A DNA stretch of 20,262 nt. It comes from a virus. The DNA lies in the IMG/VR virus record IMGVR_UViG_3300008108_003045, positions 1-20,262 of that record, one strand, 5' to 3'. The notes below the pieces were generated by a model that searched no databases, had not been told where the DNA came from, and worked only from the letters and a program-made list of their open reading frames with translations. The translations under genes and the position numbers were made by a program. Positions 1 to 7,915 of the stretch are shown in pieces. Numbering within the stretch: position 1 is the first letter of the stretch; each line of letters opens with the position of its first letter.

Positions 1-1
1 T

Positions 2-598
2 GTTGGCGCTATTCTATTAGCTGATATCAGTCACTATTCAGGATTGATTGCAGCAGACGAATATCCAAATCCATTCCCTTACGCACATGTTGCAACAACT
101 ACTACACACAAGACATTGCGCGGTCCTAGAGGCGGCATGATACTTTGGAATGATGAGTCTTACAATAAGAAGATTAATGGTGCAGTGTTCCCGGGAACGC
201 AGGGTGGCCCGTTGATGCACATCATTGCTGCTAAGGCACAGTGCTTCTATGAAGCATTGCAGCCAGAATTCAAGGTTTATGCAAAGCGTATCAAGATTAA
301 TGCACGAGCAATGGCCAGAGAGTTCATTGAAGCCAATGTTGATGTTGTTAGTGGCGGTACTGCCTGCCATATGATGACCATCAATCTAAATAACGAAAAG
401 TATAGCGGTAGAGAGTTTGCTGACTTGTTAGAAACTCATGGCATTACTGTAAATAAAAATGGTGTTCCCAATGATACTCGCGGGTTCATTGAAACTAGCG
501 GAGTACGAATCGGCGTTGCTGCCGAAACAACTAGGGGACACGATGAACGTTGGTTCAAAGATTTAGCACAAACAATTATCAAACTATTAAGGGACTAA
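2..598 (+). CDS. glyA: Serine hydroxymethyltransferase, 3' part (5' end outside window)
   Basis: Frame 2 is open from the first bases, so the gene enters from the left. SHMT interconverts serine and glycine with transfer of a one-carbon unit to tetrahydrofolate, feeding thymidylate and methionine synthesis. Seen: the segment ILLADISHYSGLIAADE matches the SHMT strand with the PLP-contacting Asp and His, followed by TTTTHKTLRGPRGG, in which the Lys at codon 110-112 is the PLP Schiff-base lysine. FPGTQGGPLMH, a C-terminal SGVRIGV segment and a final helix complete the family's C-terminal half. An internal TTG at 44 is not the start, because homology extends upstream. It ends one base before nrdB. 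Its position beside nrdB and grx suggests supply of dTMP precursors. Assignment is firm; only the N-terminal half is missing. Confidence 0.95.
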   Translation, partial: VGAILLADISHYSGLIAADEYPNPFPYAHVATTTTHKTLRGPRGGMILWNDESYNKKINGAVFPGTQGGPLMHIIAAKAQCFYEALQPEFKVYAKRIKINARAMAREFIEANVDVVSGGTACHMMTINLNNEKYSGREFADLLETHGITVNKNGVPNDTRGFIETSGVRIGVAAETTRGHDERWFKDLAQTIIKLLRD

Positions 599-599
599 G

Positions 600-1700
600 A
601 TGAGCAAGCAACAATATAACTTACACACTAAAACAGATTATCTTACTCGCAAGATGTTCCTTGACCCTGCAGGTCCTGTAACTATTCAGCGTTTTGAAGA
701 AGTCAAGTATCAGAAGCTACAAAAGATTGAACAGACTGCACGTGGATTCTTTTGGGTTCCGGAAGAAGTCAATCTCAGTAAAGATGCCAATGACATGAAG
801 GACGCCAGTGAAGCTGTTGCACACATCTTTACCAGCAATGTTCTTCGTCAAACTGCACTTGATAGTTTGCAGGGTAGAGCACCAGCACAGGTCTTTACTC
901 CGGTCTGCTCTATCCCCGAACTTGAAGCTATTATGAGTAACTGGAGTTTCTTTGAAACAAACATCCACTCTCGCTCATATAGCCACATCATTCGCAACAT
1001 CTACAATGTTCCTAAGGAAGTGTTCAACACGATTCACGACACTCAGGAAATCATTGACATGGCCTCAAGCATTGGTGACTATTATGATAAGCTACATGCT
1101 CTTAATTGTAAGAAAGAAATCGGCATTGACGTTCCTGAACAAGAGCATATCAATGCAATTTGGTTAGCACTCCATGCTAGTTATGCACTTGAAGCTTTCC
1201 GCTTTATGGTTTCATTCGCAACAAGTCTTGCAATGGTTGAGAACAAGTTGTTTATGGGCAACGGCAACATTATCAGCTTGATTCTACAGGACGAATTACT
1301 GCATAAGGAGTGGACTGCTTGGATGATTAATCAAGTAGTTAAGGAAGATCCTCGCTTTGCTAAAGCTAAGATTGATTGTGAACAAGAAGTCATTAAGATT
1401 TACGCGGATGTTATTCGTGAAGAAAAAGAATGGGCCAACTATCTATTTAAGAAGGGCCCAGTTATCGGCCTCAATGCTGCAATTCTTTGCGACTTTGTTG
1501 ACTACACCGCAGTAGATGCACTTAAGCAGATTGGCATTAAGTACTGGAATCCAGCACCAAAGAATACTCCCATTCCTTGGTTCAACAAACACAGCGATAC
1601 TAGCAAAAAGCAGACGGCATTACAAGAATCAGAATCTACTAGTTATGTCATTGGGGTAATGACTGACACGCTAGATTACGAAGCACTTCCAGAATTATAA
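600..1700 (+). CDS. nrdB: Class I ribonucleotide reductase beta (small) subunit
   Basis: The 366-residue protein carries the radical cofactor that the alpha subunit uses to reduce ribonucleotides. Compared with E. coli NrdB from memory, the ligands seen are D88 (in LDSLQGRAP), E119, H123, E198 (in YALEAFRF), and E232/H235 (in QDELLH); the radical tyrosine is Y127 in HSRSY, so it reads as a tyrosyl-radical Ia-type enzyme. FFWVPEEV near residues 51-58 matches the conserved Trp region, and the C-terminal tail ends in acidic and Tyr residues as needed for docking to alpha. Odd: between E119 and H123 there are three residues, against two in E. coli (E115-T-I-H118). The start ATG lies one base after the upstream stop with AAGGG as ribosome site. 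No alpha subunit is in the window. Confidence 0.95.
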   Translation: MSKQQYNLHTKTDYLTRKMFLDPAGPVTIQRFEEVKYQKLQKIEQTARGFFWVPEEVNLSKDANDMKDASEAVAHIFTSNVLRQTALDSLQGRAPAQVFTPVCSIPELEAIMSNWSFFETNIHSRSYSHIIRNIYNVPKEVFNTIHDTQEIIDMASSIGDYYDKLHALNCKKEIGIDVPEQEHINAIWLALHASYALEAFRFMVSFATSLAMVENKLFMGNGNIISLILQDELLHKEWTAWMINQVVKEDPRFAKAKIDCEQEVIKIYADVIREEKEWANYLFKKGPVIGLNAAILCDFVDYTAVDALKQIGIKYWNPAPKNTPIPWFNKHSDTSKKQTALQESESTSYVIGVMTDTLDYEALPEL

Positions 1701-1711
1701 GGAGAAAAATA

Positions 1712-1945
1712 ATGAGAGCAATTGTATGGTCAAAGGACGCCTGTCCCCATTGTGTACAGGCAAAGACACTTCTAACTCAGAAGGGAATTGAGTTTGAAGA
1801 AAGAAAGATTGGTGATACGTACACCAAGGAAGATTTGTTAGCAGCAGTTCCTGATGCTCGTTCAGTCCCGCAAATCTTTATTGACGATGAATATGTGGGT
1901 GGGTTTGACCAACTCAGAGCAAGACTGCTCCCACACGCAGCATAA
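1712..1945 (+). CDS. Glutaredoxin
   Basis: This 77-residue protein is the size of a single-domain glutaredoxin (NrdC/NrdH/Grx3 type), the thiol carrier that re-reduces ribonucleotide reductase. Seen: the dithiol active site CPHC at residues 11-14 followed by a helix with Gln and Lys, the cis-proline segment SVPQIFIDDEYVGG (residues about 50-63) typical of glutaredoxins, and a terminal helix. It begins 11 bases after nrdB with AAGGAGAAA ahead of the ATG, so it is almost surely cotranscribed and the reductant for NrdB's partner. Whether it uses glutathione (Grx) or thioredoxin reductase (NrdH) cannot be decided; the GG of VGGFDQL fits a glutathione-type fold. Confidence 0.92.
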   Translation: MRAIVWSKDACPHCVQAKTLLTQKGIEFEERKIGDTYTKEDLLAAVPDARSVPQIFIDDEYVGGFDQLRARLLPHAA

Positions 1946-1954
1946 GGAAAGATA

Positions 1955-2257
1955 ATGAAAGATATTAAGACAGGTGAAGTATACACCTTTAAGCTTACTA
2001 GCGGCGAAGAAGTAGTTGCTAGAGTAACAAGCATTGAAGACAACTACTTATTACTGCATGATCCAGTTTCAGTAGCTCCCGGACCTCAAGGTCTTGGATT
2101 GATTGCAAGTTTGTTTACTGCAAATCCGAAGGCCGAAACAAGACTAAATACTAATAGTGTTACAATCCATGCTTTGACAGATGAAAGCGTCAAGTCAAAG
2201 TATATTGAGGCTACCACAGGTCTAGTAGTACCTGACAAGAAGTTAATTTTAGGATAA
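1955..2257 (+). CDS. Small beta-rich protein, Sm/LSm-like
   Basis: A 100-residue protein of unknown function. The N-terminal 40 residues read as alternating short beta strands (KTGEVYTFKLTSGEEVV, ARVTSIEDNYLLLHDP), a pattern like the Sm/LSm fold in which the first strands carry a GxxV-type signature; small LSm-like proteins are common in T4-like marine phages. A glycine/proline-rich loop (PGPQGLGL) follows, then a strand with VTIHALTD and a basic C-terminal tail. It sits 9 bases after grx with AAGGAAAG as ribosome site and 3 bases before the PAAR gene, so it is part of the same transcript. An RNA-binding role would be a guess; the fold assignment is by pattern only. Confidence 0.5.
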   Translation: MKDIKTGEVYTFKLTSGEEVVARVTSIEDNYLLLHDPVSVAPGPQGLGLIASLFTANPKAETRLNTNSVTIHALTDESVKSKYIEATTGLVVPDKKLILG

Positions 2258-2260
2258 TGA

Positions 2261-2527
2261 ATGGCACAACTCAGTAGAAAAGGTGATCAAAACGATGCAG
2301 GAGGACAGATTGTCCGAGGTGCCGGTACAGTTTTTGCAAATGGTATCGCAGTAGGATTGCACGTTAGCGACATTACTCCTCACGGCAAAAACAAGCATAA
2401 AGCAGCTAAGACTACTGAGGGTAGTCCTACTGTTTTTGCTGAGGGAGTACCTGTTCTACGAGTTGGGTCAGGAAATACATGCGGACACAAGATATCGCAA
2501 GGTAGTCCTAATGTGTATGTTCCATAA
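2261..2527 (+). CDS. PAAR-domain tail spike tip protein
   Basis: This 88-residue protein has the PAAR pattern: two repeats of a glycine-rich strand motif, GAGTVFANGIAVGLHVSDITPHG and, later, GSPTVFAEGVPVLRVG, followed by CGHKISQGSPNVYV. PAAR proteins form a small cone, usually holding a metal through His/Cys residues, that caps the membrane-piercing spike of contractile tails; here the candidate ligands are the His residues in LHVSD and PHG and the Cys-Gly-His near residue 75. The length covers a bare PAAR domain with no effector extension. The gene starts three bases after its neighbour and runs 8 bases ahead of the big structural protein, which supports a baseplate/tail-tip pair. Confidence 0.88.
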   Translation: MAQLSRKGDQNDAGGQIVRGAGTVFANGIAVGLHVSDITPHGKNKHKAAKTTEGSPTVFAEGVPVLRVGSGNTCGHKISQGSPNVYVP

Positions 2528-2535
2528 GGTGATGT

Positions 2536-5526
2536 ATGGCTGATACAGGTAAACAAAGTCCCTTAGGAATAAACGTAAATGGTTCTTACCTTTTTAACCA
2601 GGGATTAACTATTAACCCTGTTGCTGCATCTTATATGGGTTCTAGCAAAACAAACGTTAGTTATACTCCAGGAAAATGCGTCACTGATACTTGCTTACAC
2701 ACATTAACTTATGCAATTAATGATGGATACTTGCAAGGCCCCGGAAACAGCAACGCAACCCTCTCAGACGCAACTTATAACAATCTAATTTCAATTGGCT
2801 CTACTTCAATAGGCGCATTAGGTAATTCTAAGCCGCCCACATATCAAGCTATAGACCCAACCGGCAATTGGACTACTGGTGCAGTTGCATATGGTGCAAG
2901 ACAGGGTATTACACGAGACGGAGTTAATCCTCCTTATCCCGGACCCGCAACATCTGGATATGGAAACTATGATGCCACTGCTCTCGCTGGATACTCAGAT
3001 CCTCTACAAGGAAATGGCGTAGTTGACCAAAAGCAAAATGCAACTTGGATACCATACGACACTACTAATCCTAATAAATCAGTAACGCAGTGGGGGTATA
3101 TTAGATTACACGCATTGCAGGCTTGGAATGAATTCAATTGGAATGGTGATACTGTTAATGCATCAACACCGGCATATAAGGAATTTTGTTCTTCATTAAT
3201 GTCATCTGCTGCATTCATCAATTCTTCTAACCAAATCATAATGTCTTCCCACAATAGTCAAACATTTATGGATGGCTCGTATAGTAACATGGATGATTTG
3301 GTAAGTGCCGATATCATGGGTATAAGTCTAGCAACTAGACAGTTTGGAGAAGATTTAGAAAACTTAGGCAATCTAATTAATTTGAGTAGATTGGATGCAT
3401 TAGGTTTGCCCTCACTATTGTTAGCGACACTGGGTCAAAATAATGCAGTTATCCAAGATTTGGTTCTTGCATTACTAGCATCCGGTTTAGAATCTACTGA
3501 CGTAACTAATCTATCTTCTGGTAGTATATTGACTCCTACCAAAGATCAAGAAAAGAAAATCTATAGTGCCTTTTTGATTATCCGCGGCGAAAACTTACAA
3601 GCTGTATTAGCACCCATGCAAGTTAAAACTCAGGGACTAGAATCTCTCGCTGATTTATTAGATGTTAGGAAACTATTCCCTAATAGTTTCCAATCATTAA
3701 CAGTTCCTAAGTACAATAGCGATTTAGGATTGCCTACTAATAGCAAAACTTACTATCCAATCTATGCAGACGGCGGGGTCAATATTGCATTGTCAACGCC
3801 GGAAATGAAAGACTATGTGGGCATTCAAATACCTAAGGGCCCACCGACGATTTTAGATACACCCCTATCTACTGAAAATATAGCAGTCCCCGAAAAAGGA
3901 TTTGGTTCTTACTTGTATGGAATCATACCACAGGATCAGGCAATTGCAATTGGCGCACTATCGTTCTCACTGCGACAAGTAAGAAACATTGAGCAAGTAA
4001 CATTCAAAAAGTTTGCTAAAGCTACTAAGTCATTAGAAAGCATGGTTGGATTGCCCTTAACTTCGGGAACTAGCAAGCCAACTAATCAGGAAATGATTGA
4101 TAATACTTCTGAAAAGCAAGCATTAGGGTCAGGTCCATATGGCACCTACACGATGAGTGATTTTTTTGGTTGTATGAGCGGGTTACCTTATCCCTGGGAA
4201 AATCTATATAACAGAATTTTAGAAGTACAAACGACCACACTAAAATCAATATACGATAACTTGTATCTGGCAGTTACATGGGAGGGTGCTGTATTAGCAT
4301 TTACTCTTGACAGCAATTCACCCAGTGATTATTTTATTGACACTCTCACTATAGTAACACCTGGCGGAGGATATGGTCGTGGTGGAGCGCCCGTCCCAAC
4401 AATCTCATTGCCGTTTGGTGCTAGTGCGACTTGCACAATCGGAACAGATCCTAACGATATAGCTAATTTTGGTAGACTTACTAGCGTCACGCTAGTCTCA
4501 GGAGGAAGTCATACAAATACTAGCGGGTGGTTTGCACAGGTTCAGTGTCCTCCCACATCAAACGCAGGCGGAACAAACACCGCGTTTGGTACTACTGGCT
4601 GGCCTAGCCCAATGAATTCGGTAGTACAAAATTATATTGATCAAGCAAACACCGAAATCACATCAATTGCCGCATCCAACCCAGAAAAAGCCCAAGAACT
4701 AAATGTGTATTGGAATAGTATGGGAACTCAATTGATGATTGAACAAAGAACTAGATACAATGCACTAGTTCCTGTTACTATCCCCAAAGATCCGTTTACT
4801 AATCCGTATCCGCAAGCTATTAATGTATTTGTGGATTCATTACCTGAATTAGCACAAGATACTAAACCTCATATGTCGGCACAGACTATTGAGGCTATAA
4901 CTGATTTGTCTACAGTAGGTGGACAAAGCACTGTTGGTATGATGAGACAAGAAAGAAATCAACGAAGACTTCAAAACGCAGGAATAACATTAGACAACAA
5001 TATTCCTGTAGATATGTCTACTGATGATGTTAAAACTCTTACTACTAATGGAACTATCGCCGCCGGCGTGCAAAATAATATCCCTAGCCCAATCCTTAAT
5101 ATAATAAAGAATGATCAGCCTGAACTATTGAACGAAGTAGAGGGCTATACTAACCCTGCTTGGTTCGCCGCAGAAGTGGACAATCAAGTTGTTAAGCCCA
5201 ATCCAAATGGTATTTATATACCTACTGATTCTGCTCTCGTTGGAACTTATATTCCTGCTAGATCAACTAAACCCGGAGATATTACTCCCATACTTCAAGG
5301 TGTCCCGGTCCCATCAGTTATGATAACTGTTCCGGCAAGTTTGTCAGGGTCAACCGAAATTCCACGCATTGTAACTGTGCAACCACCCGAGCAACTTAAC
5401 CCTAACAATGTGCCAGACAATCTAAACACTGACTATACAGGAAGCGTTTTGTTACCTTCGGCCTATAACGTTGATGAGGCAATTGAAAAGGTAATTGAAT
5501 GCAACTGCGATTGTTGGGTATCATAA
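2536..5526 (+). CDS. Large virion structural protein (tail/baseplate associated)
   Basis: A 996-residue protein with no enzyme motif that I recognise. It is rich in Asn, Thr, Ser, Gly and Pro, as is usual for phage tail and baseplate proteins. The N-terminal third carries many Tyr-Gly and Asn-Pro turns; a helical stretch (about residues 255-350, including LSRLDALGLPSLLLATLGQ) follows; around residues 600-680 a beta motif with TPGGGYGRGG, an A-x-A-type strand and TSVTLVSGGS resembles glycine-rich repeats of virion fibres; the C-terminus ends with a Cys cluster (ECNCDCW). Its start has GGTGATGT just ahead. Position directly behind the PAAR gene suggests a tail-tip or baseplate component; similar large proteins follow PAAR genes in T4-like marine phages. 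Arginine here is often AGA, unlike the nad and AAA genes. Confidence 0.65.
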   Translation: MADTGKQSPLGINVNGSYLFNQGLTINPVAASYMGSSKTNVSYTPGKCVTDTCLHTLTYAINDGYLQGPGNSNATLSDATYNNLISIGSTSIGALGNSKPPTYQAIDPTGNWTTGAVAYGARQGITRDGVNPPYPGPATSGYGNYDATALAGYSDPLQGNGVVDQKQNATWIPYDTTNPNKSVTQWGYIRLHALQAWNEFNWNGDTVNASTPAYKEFCSSLMSSAAFINSSNQIIMSSHNSQTFMDGSYSNMDDLVSADIMGISLATRQFGEDLENLGNLINLSRLDALGLPSLLLATLGQNNAVIQDLVLALLASGLESTDVTNLSSGSILTPTKDQEKKIYSAFLIIRGENLQAVLAPMQVKTQGLESLADLLDVRKLFPNSFQSLTVPKYNSDLGLPTNSKTYYPIYADGGVNIALSTPEMKDYVGIQIPKGPPTILDTPLSTENIAVPEKGFGSYLYGIIPQDQAIAIGALSFSLRQVRNIEQVTFKKFAKATKSLESMVGLPLTSGTSKPTNQEMIDNTSEKQALGSGPYGTYTMSDFFGCMSGLPYPWENLYNRILEVQTTTLKSIYDNLYLAVTWEGAVLAFTLDSNSPSDYFIDTLTIVTPGGGYGRGGAPVPTISLPFGASATCTIGTDPNDIANFGRLTSVTLVSGGSHTNTSGWFAQVQCPPTSNAGGTNTAFGTTGWPSPMNSVVQNYIDQANTEITSIAASNPEKAQELNVYWNSMGTQLMIEQRTRYNALVPVTIPKDPFTNPYPQAINVFVDSLPELAQDTKPHMSAQTIEAITDLSTVGGQSTVGMMRQERNQRRLQNAGITLDNNIPVDMSTDDVKTLTTNGTIAAGVQNNIPSPILNIIKNDQPELLNEVEGYTNPAWFAAEVDNQVVKPNPNGIYIPTDSALVGTYIPARSTKPGDITPILQGVPVPSVMITVPASLSGSTEIPRIVTVQPPEQLNPNNVPDNLNTDYTGSVLLPSAYNVDEAIEKVIECNCDCWVS

Positions 5527-5529
5527 AAC

Positions 5530-5556
5530 TTTACAACGCCCTGATATTAGTATAAT
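5530..5556 (+). promoter_or_regulatory. Possible weak sigma70-like promoter for metK
   Basis: TTTACA at 5530-5535 and a perfect TATAAT at 5551-5556 lie in the only gap between the virion gene and metK. The 15-bp spacer is short of the 17 bp seen in the other promoters here, so strength is doubtful. Confidence 0.35.
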
Positions 5557-5581
5557 TAAGTGTATATCATAGGAGCTTAAT

Positions 5582-6679
5582 TTGCCATATCTATTTACCA
5601 GTGAATCGGTGTCGGAAGGACACCCAGACAAAATTGCAGATGCCATCAGTGATGGAATTCTTGACATGTTTATGACAGCGATGGACCCGGCAGTAAGGTG
5701 TGCGTGTGAAACACTCGTGACTACGAATTCAGTAATCTTGGCAGGAGAGTATAAAGGAGAAATTGATTCTTTAGACTTAGACTACATGGTGAAGAAAGTT
5801 ATCAAGAATATAGGATACGAGCAAGAAGGTTTTCACTGGAATACTGTAAACATTGTTAATCTAATGCATGGGCAAAGTCCAGACATTGCATTAGGCACTG
5901 ATAATTTTGGCGCTGGAGATCAGGGCCTAATGTTCGGCTACGCATGTGACGAAACAGAAAATCATATGCCTGCCCCATTATTTTATAGTCATAGAATTGT
6001 TGAAGCACTTGCTCATCTGAGAAAGAATGAGAATCAGATTTGGATGGGCCCTGACAGCAAGAGTCAGGTAACTGTAGAATACAATGACGATGGGACAGTC
6101 AATAGAATTGACAAGATTGTTTGCTCATCGCAGCATCATCCAGATGTAGATATCAAAGAAGTTCGTAATGGAATTGAACAAATTATCCGTGCAGTTGTCC
6201 CAACGGAGCTGATTGATGATAATACCCAGTTCCTAATCAACCCAACCGGTAGATTCGTTATTGGCGGTCCAGATGGCGACACTGGCTTGACGGGAAGAAA
6301 AATTATTGTGGATACTTACGGTGGGGCAGCGCCGCACGGAGGTGGAGCATTCTCAGGCAAGGATCCAACTAAGGTCGACCGCTCTGCTGCATATATGGCT
6401 CGTTATCTTGCAAAGAACATCGTTGCTAGCGGCAAGGCATCGTGGGCACAGATTCAGCTAAGCTATGCAATTGGTGTTGAAGAACCTACTAGCTTCTATG
6501 TTGACAGTGACGGCGAAAGTAAGGACCTAGAAAAGTATATTCGTGAAAACGTTGATCTAACTCCTAAGGGAATTATTGATAGATTTGATATGTTTAGGCC
6601 AATTTATAGTGCTTCTACTAACTATGGTCATTTTGGAAAATCGTACCTACCCTGGGAAAAAGTTGATCTTTTTGGTTGA
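5582..6679 (+). CDS. metK: S-adenosylmethionine synthetase
   Basis: The 365-residue enzyme makes S-adenosylmethionine from methionine and ATP. Seen: SESVSEGHPDK at residues 7-17 (the substrate-loop His14, Asp16 and Lys17), the signature GAGDQGLMFGY, the phosphate-binding GGGAFSGKDPTKVDRSAAY, and NPTGRFVIGGP. All three repeats are present and intact, so it should be active; the C-terminus is about 20 residues shorter than E. coli MetK and stops just after PWEK. The start is TTG at 5582, chosen because AGGAG lies 7 bases ahead and homology begins with residue 3. It is an unusual cargo for a phage. In this window it could supply SHMT-linked one-carbon metabolism or methyltransferases such as the one at 19406-19966 (inference). 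Confidence 0.96.
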   Translation: MPYLFTSESVSEGHPDKIADAISDGILDMFMTAMDPAVRCACETLVTTNSVILAGEYKGEIDSLDLDYMVKKVIKNIGYEQEGFHWNTVNIVNLMHGQSPDIALGTDNFGAGDQGLMFGYACDETENHMPAPLFYSHRIVEALAHLRKNENQIWMGPDSKSQVTVEYNDDGTVNRIDKIVCSSQHHPDVDIKEVRNGIEQIIRAVVPTELIDDNTQFLINPTGRFVIGGPDGDTGLTGRKIIVDTYGGAAPHGGGAFSGKDPTKVDRSAAYMARYLAKNIVASGKASWAQIQLSYAIGVEEPTSFYVDSDGESKDLEKYIRENVDLTPKGIIDRFDMFRPIYSASTNYGHFGKSYLPWEKVDLFG

Positions 6680-6704
6680 CACGGTTACCCAAAACTGATA
6701 TAAC
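6676..6704 (+). promoter_or_regulatory. Sigma70-type promoter (TTGACA-17-TATAAC)
   Basis: TTGACA at 6676-6681, 17-bp spacer, TATAAC at 6699-6704. The metK stop codon TGA (6677-6679) lies inside the -35 box. It reads into the gene at 6737. Confidence 0.8.
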
Positions 6705-6705
6705 A

Positions 6706-6713
6706 GTTAAATA
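6706..6713 (+). promoter_or_regulatory. T4-late-like motif GTTAAATA
   Basis: A TAAATA core followed by C, just downstream of the sigma70-type -10 and 24 bases before the start at 6737. It shares its core with the other late-like motifs in this window. Confidence 0.35.
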
Positions 6714-6736
6714 CAGAGTAACGAAAGGCTTTACAT

Positions 6737-7009
6737 ATGTCTGCTCCTAAAACTGTTCTCATCGGTGATCGTGTTCGCTATGAATCTGCTGCTGGTACAA
6801 TCCGCGGCGAAGTGATTCGCATTGTTCGTGCTAAGAATGCTGCCGGCGACATGATTGATTGGATTCACGTTGAATATTACAACGAGAAGTCGCCGTCAAA
6901 GTATTCAATTGCTGTACTAGCTGACACTTCTCTTGAAATGATGAAGTTTGTCGTTACTTTCCGTGACATTGATATTCAGATTGCTCGTGGCGAAAAAGAA
7001 GCTGCGTAA
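6737..7009 (+). CDS. Unknown small protein, beta-rich
   Basis: A 90-residue protein that I do not recognise. The first 55 residues look like a small beta barrel (DRVRYESAAGTIRGEV, then WIHVEYYNEKSPSKYSIAV), similar in feel to SH3-like or KOW-type small barrels; the C-terminal part is a mixed strand and helix ending in basic and acidic residues. There is no signal peptide or membrane segment. It has its own near-consensus promoter and an AAAGG ribosome site 9 bases before ATG, which suggests separate early expression. A second gene of the same character, opening with VGDLVRGFEY, follows at 7080 behind a very similar promoter, so the two may have related roles. Confidence 0.7.
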   Translation: MSAPKTVLIGDRVRYESAAGTIRGEVIRIVRAKNAAGDMIDWIHVEYYNEKSPSKYSIAVLADTSLEMMKFVVTFRDIDIQIARGEKEAA

Positions 7010-7021
7010 CAAAATAATCGG

Positions 7022-7050
7022 TTGACATTCTTTGCCCATTTTGCTATAAC
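7022..7050 (+). promoter_or_regulatory. Sigma70-type promoter (TTGACA-17-TATAAC)
   Basis: TTGACA at 7022-7027, 17-bp spacer, TATAAC at 7045-7050, reading into 7080. The spacer region (TTGCCCA) and the -10 surroundings closely match the promoter at 13718-13746. Confidence 0.85.
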
Positions 7051-7065
7051 AAGACTATAGCAAAA
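7039..7065 (+). repeat. Palindrome over the -10 box, operator candidate
   Basis: TTTTGCTATA at 7039-7048 is mirrored by TATAGCAAAA at 7056-7065 around a 7-nt centre: a perfect 10-bp inverted repeat covering the -10 box and the expected start of transcription. Because the left arm lies upstream of the start, it is more likely a DNA site than an RNA hairpin. Confidence 0.6.
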
Positions 7066-7079
7066 ACGAGGAGTCTCTC

Positions 7080-7523
7080 ATGTTTCAGGTTGGTGATCTT
7101 GTACGCGGCTTTGAATACAACGAAGCCGGCGACGAAATTGAAGTGATTGGTAAGTTTGTTGCTCGTACCGACGACCCCGAAGAATATATTCAGGATATCA
7201 TTATCAAGACCGAAGATGGTCGCACTGTTTACATTGATGAACAGGTTGCTCGTCCGTATACTCCCGTAGTCAAGTGGGCCCTTGCTAAGGTCAAGGATGG
7301 CTTTGCTGATCTTCCCAGCGAAAAGTTTCACACTTTTGCTGTTAAGAAGAACGGCGAAGTTGTCGGGCAGCTTAAGTGGAAGTATCGTCCCAAGAATGCA
7401 GGTGGCTATGCCTGGCAGGGCCTTCTGTTCAAGAGCAAGAAGCACTTTGGTATGGACGTTTCCTTTTTTGACAAGCGCAAGGAAAATGTCCTAAAATGGT
7501 TCAAGACTCAAGAAATCGCTTGA
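7080..7523 (+). CDS. Unknown 147-residue cytosolic protein
   Basis: I do not recognise this protein. It opens with VGDLVRGFEYNEAGDEIEVIG, a beta-barrel-like start shared in style with the gene at 6737, then a strand-rich middle ending in TVYIDEQVARPY. The second half has a WKYRPKNAGGYAWQG segment rich in aromatic and basic residues, and a Lys-rich C-terminal helix. No membrane segments are seen. It starts with GAGGAGTCTCTC ahead of ATG and is driven by the promoter at 7022-7050 with its palindrome; its TGA stop sits inside the -35 of the next promoter. It is rich in GCT/CTT/AAG/GTT codons, hinting at high expression. A nucleic acid or protein-binding role is possible but unproved. Confidence 0.72.
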   Translation: MFQVGDLVRGFEYNEAGDEIEVIGKFVARTDDPEEYIQDIIIKTEDGRTVYIDEQVARPYTPVVKWALAKVKDGFADLPSEKFHTFAVKKNGEVVGQLKWKYRPKNAGGYAWQGLLFKSKKHFGMDVSFFDKRKENVLKWFKTQEIA

Positions 7524-7548
7524 CAGATTAGTATTTTTCATGTAGTGT
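7520..7548 (+). promoter_or_regulatory. Sigma70-type promoter with weak, extended -10
   Basis: TTGACA at 7520-7525 contains the stop TGA (7521-7523) of the gene upstream; 17 bp later TAGTGT (7543-7548) is preceded by TG, an extended -10 arrangement. It reads into 7576. Confidence 0.55.
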
Positions 7549-7575
7549 CTCTGTATCGCTTGAAAGGAGTTACTT

Positions 7576-7794
7576 ATGACTGTATCTACATCTGATTTGA
7601 TTGACAAGATGCTAGCAAACACTGCTGTACTTACTGGGGACCCGGTACACAGTATGTCATATCGTGCAGGGTACCTTGAAAGCACGTTGCGTGAAGTTCT
7701 GTTGCGATGCCCAGAGGCAGTAACTATCTTGACTGAACGCATCACTTACCAAAATAGCTTGATTCAGCAAGCAAAAGAAAATGAAATCCAGTAA
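7576..7794 (+). CDS. Unknown small helical protein
   Basis: A 72-residue protein of unknown function. It is nearly all helical: two or three amphipathic helices, including SMSYRAGYLESTLREVLLRCP and a C-terminal helix rich in Gln and Glu. There is one Cys and no membrane segment or metal motif. A strong AAAGGAG site lies 8 bases before the ATG, and it has its own upstream promoter. Its stop TAA overlaps the AAGGAG used by the tiny membrane ORF at 7807, so the two are translated from one message. Small helical proteins of this sort are often phage early proteins that modify host enzymes, but nothing in the sequence proves this. Confidence 0.65.
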   Translation: MTVSTSDLIDKMLANTAVLTGDPVHSMSYRAGYLESTLREVLLRCPEAVTILTERITYQNSLIQQAKENEIQ

Positions 7795-7806
7795 GGAGTT
7801 TTGATC

Positions 7807-7902
7807 ATGAATTGGCTTTACACTAACTCAAATTGGTTACAGATTGGTTGCTATACTTTGCTTGCTCTAGGACTAATTGTTCTAGGGTATAGGATTATCT
7901 AG
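7807..7902 (+). CDS. Tiny single-pass membrane peptide
   Basis: A 31-residue open frame with AAGGAG 8 bases ahead of its ATG. Residues about 13-31 form one hydrophobic segment (IGCYTLLALGLIVLGYRII), long enough to span a membrane, behind a short polar N-terminus with two Trp. It ends in TAG, the only amber stop among the genes called here. The gene lies between two small genes without gaps. Readthrough of the TAG would add a basic tail that does not look like a natural protein. Function unknown. Confidence 0.5.
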   Translation: MNWLYTNSNWLQIGCYTLLALGLIVLGYRII

Positions 7903-7910
7903 TATAAATA
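7903..7910 (+). promoter_or_regulatory. T4-late-like motif TATAAATA
   Basis: An exact match to the T4 late promoter box TATAAATA, immediately after the stop of the 31-residue ORF and 5 bases before the ATG at 7916, which would make the message almost leaderless. Confidence 0.5.
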
Positions 7911-7915
7911 CTTTA

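Noticed and set aside
2142-2149. Late-like CTAAATA inside the Sm-like gene
   Set aside because: It lies in coding sequence far from the next start codon; a chance match in AT-rich DNA is likelier.
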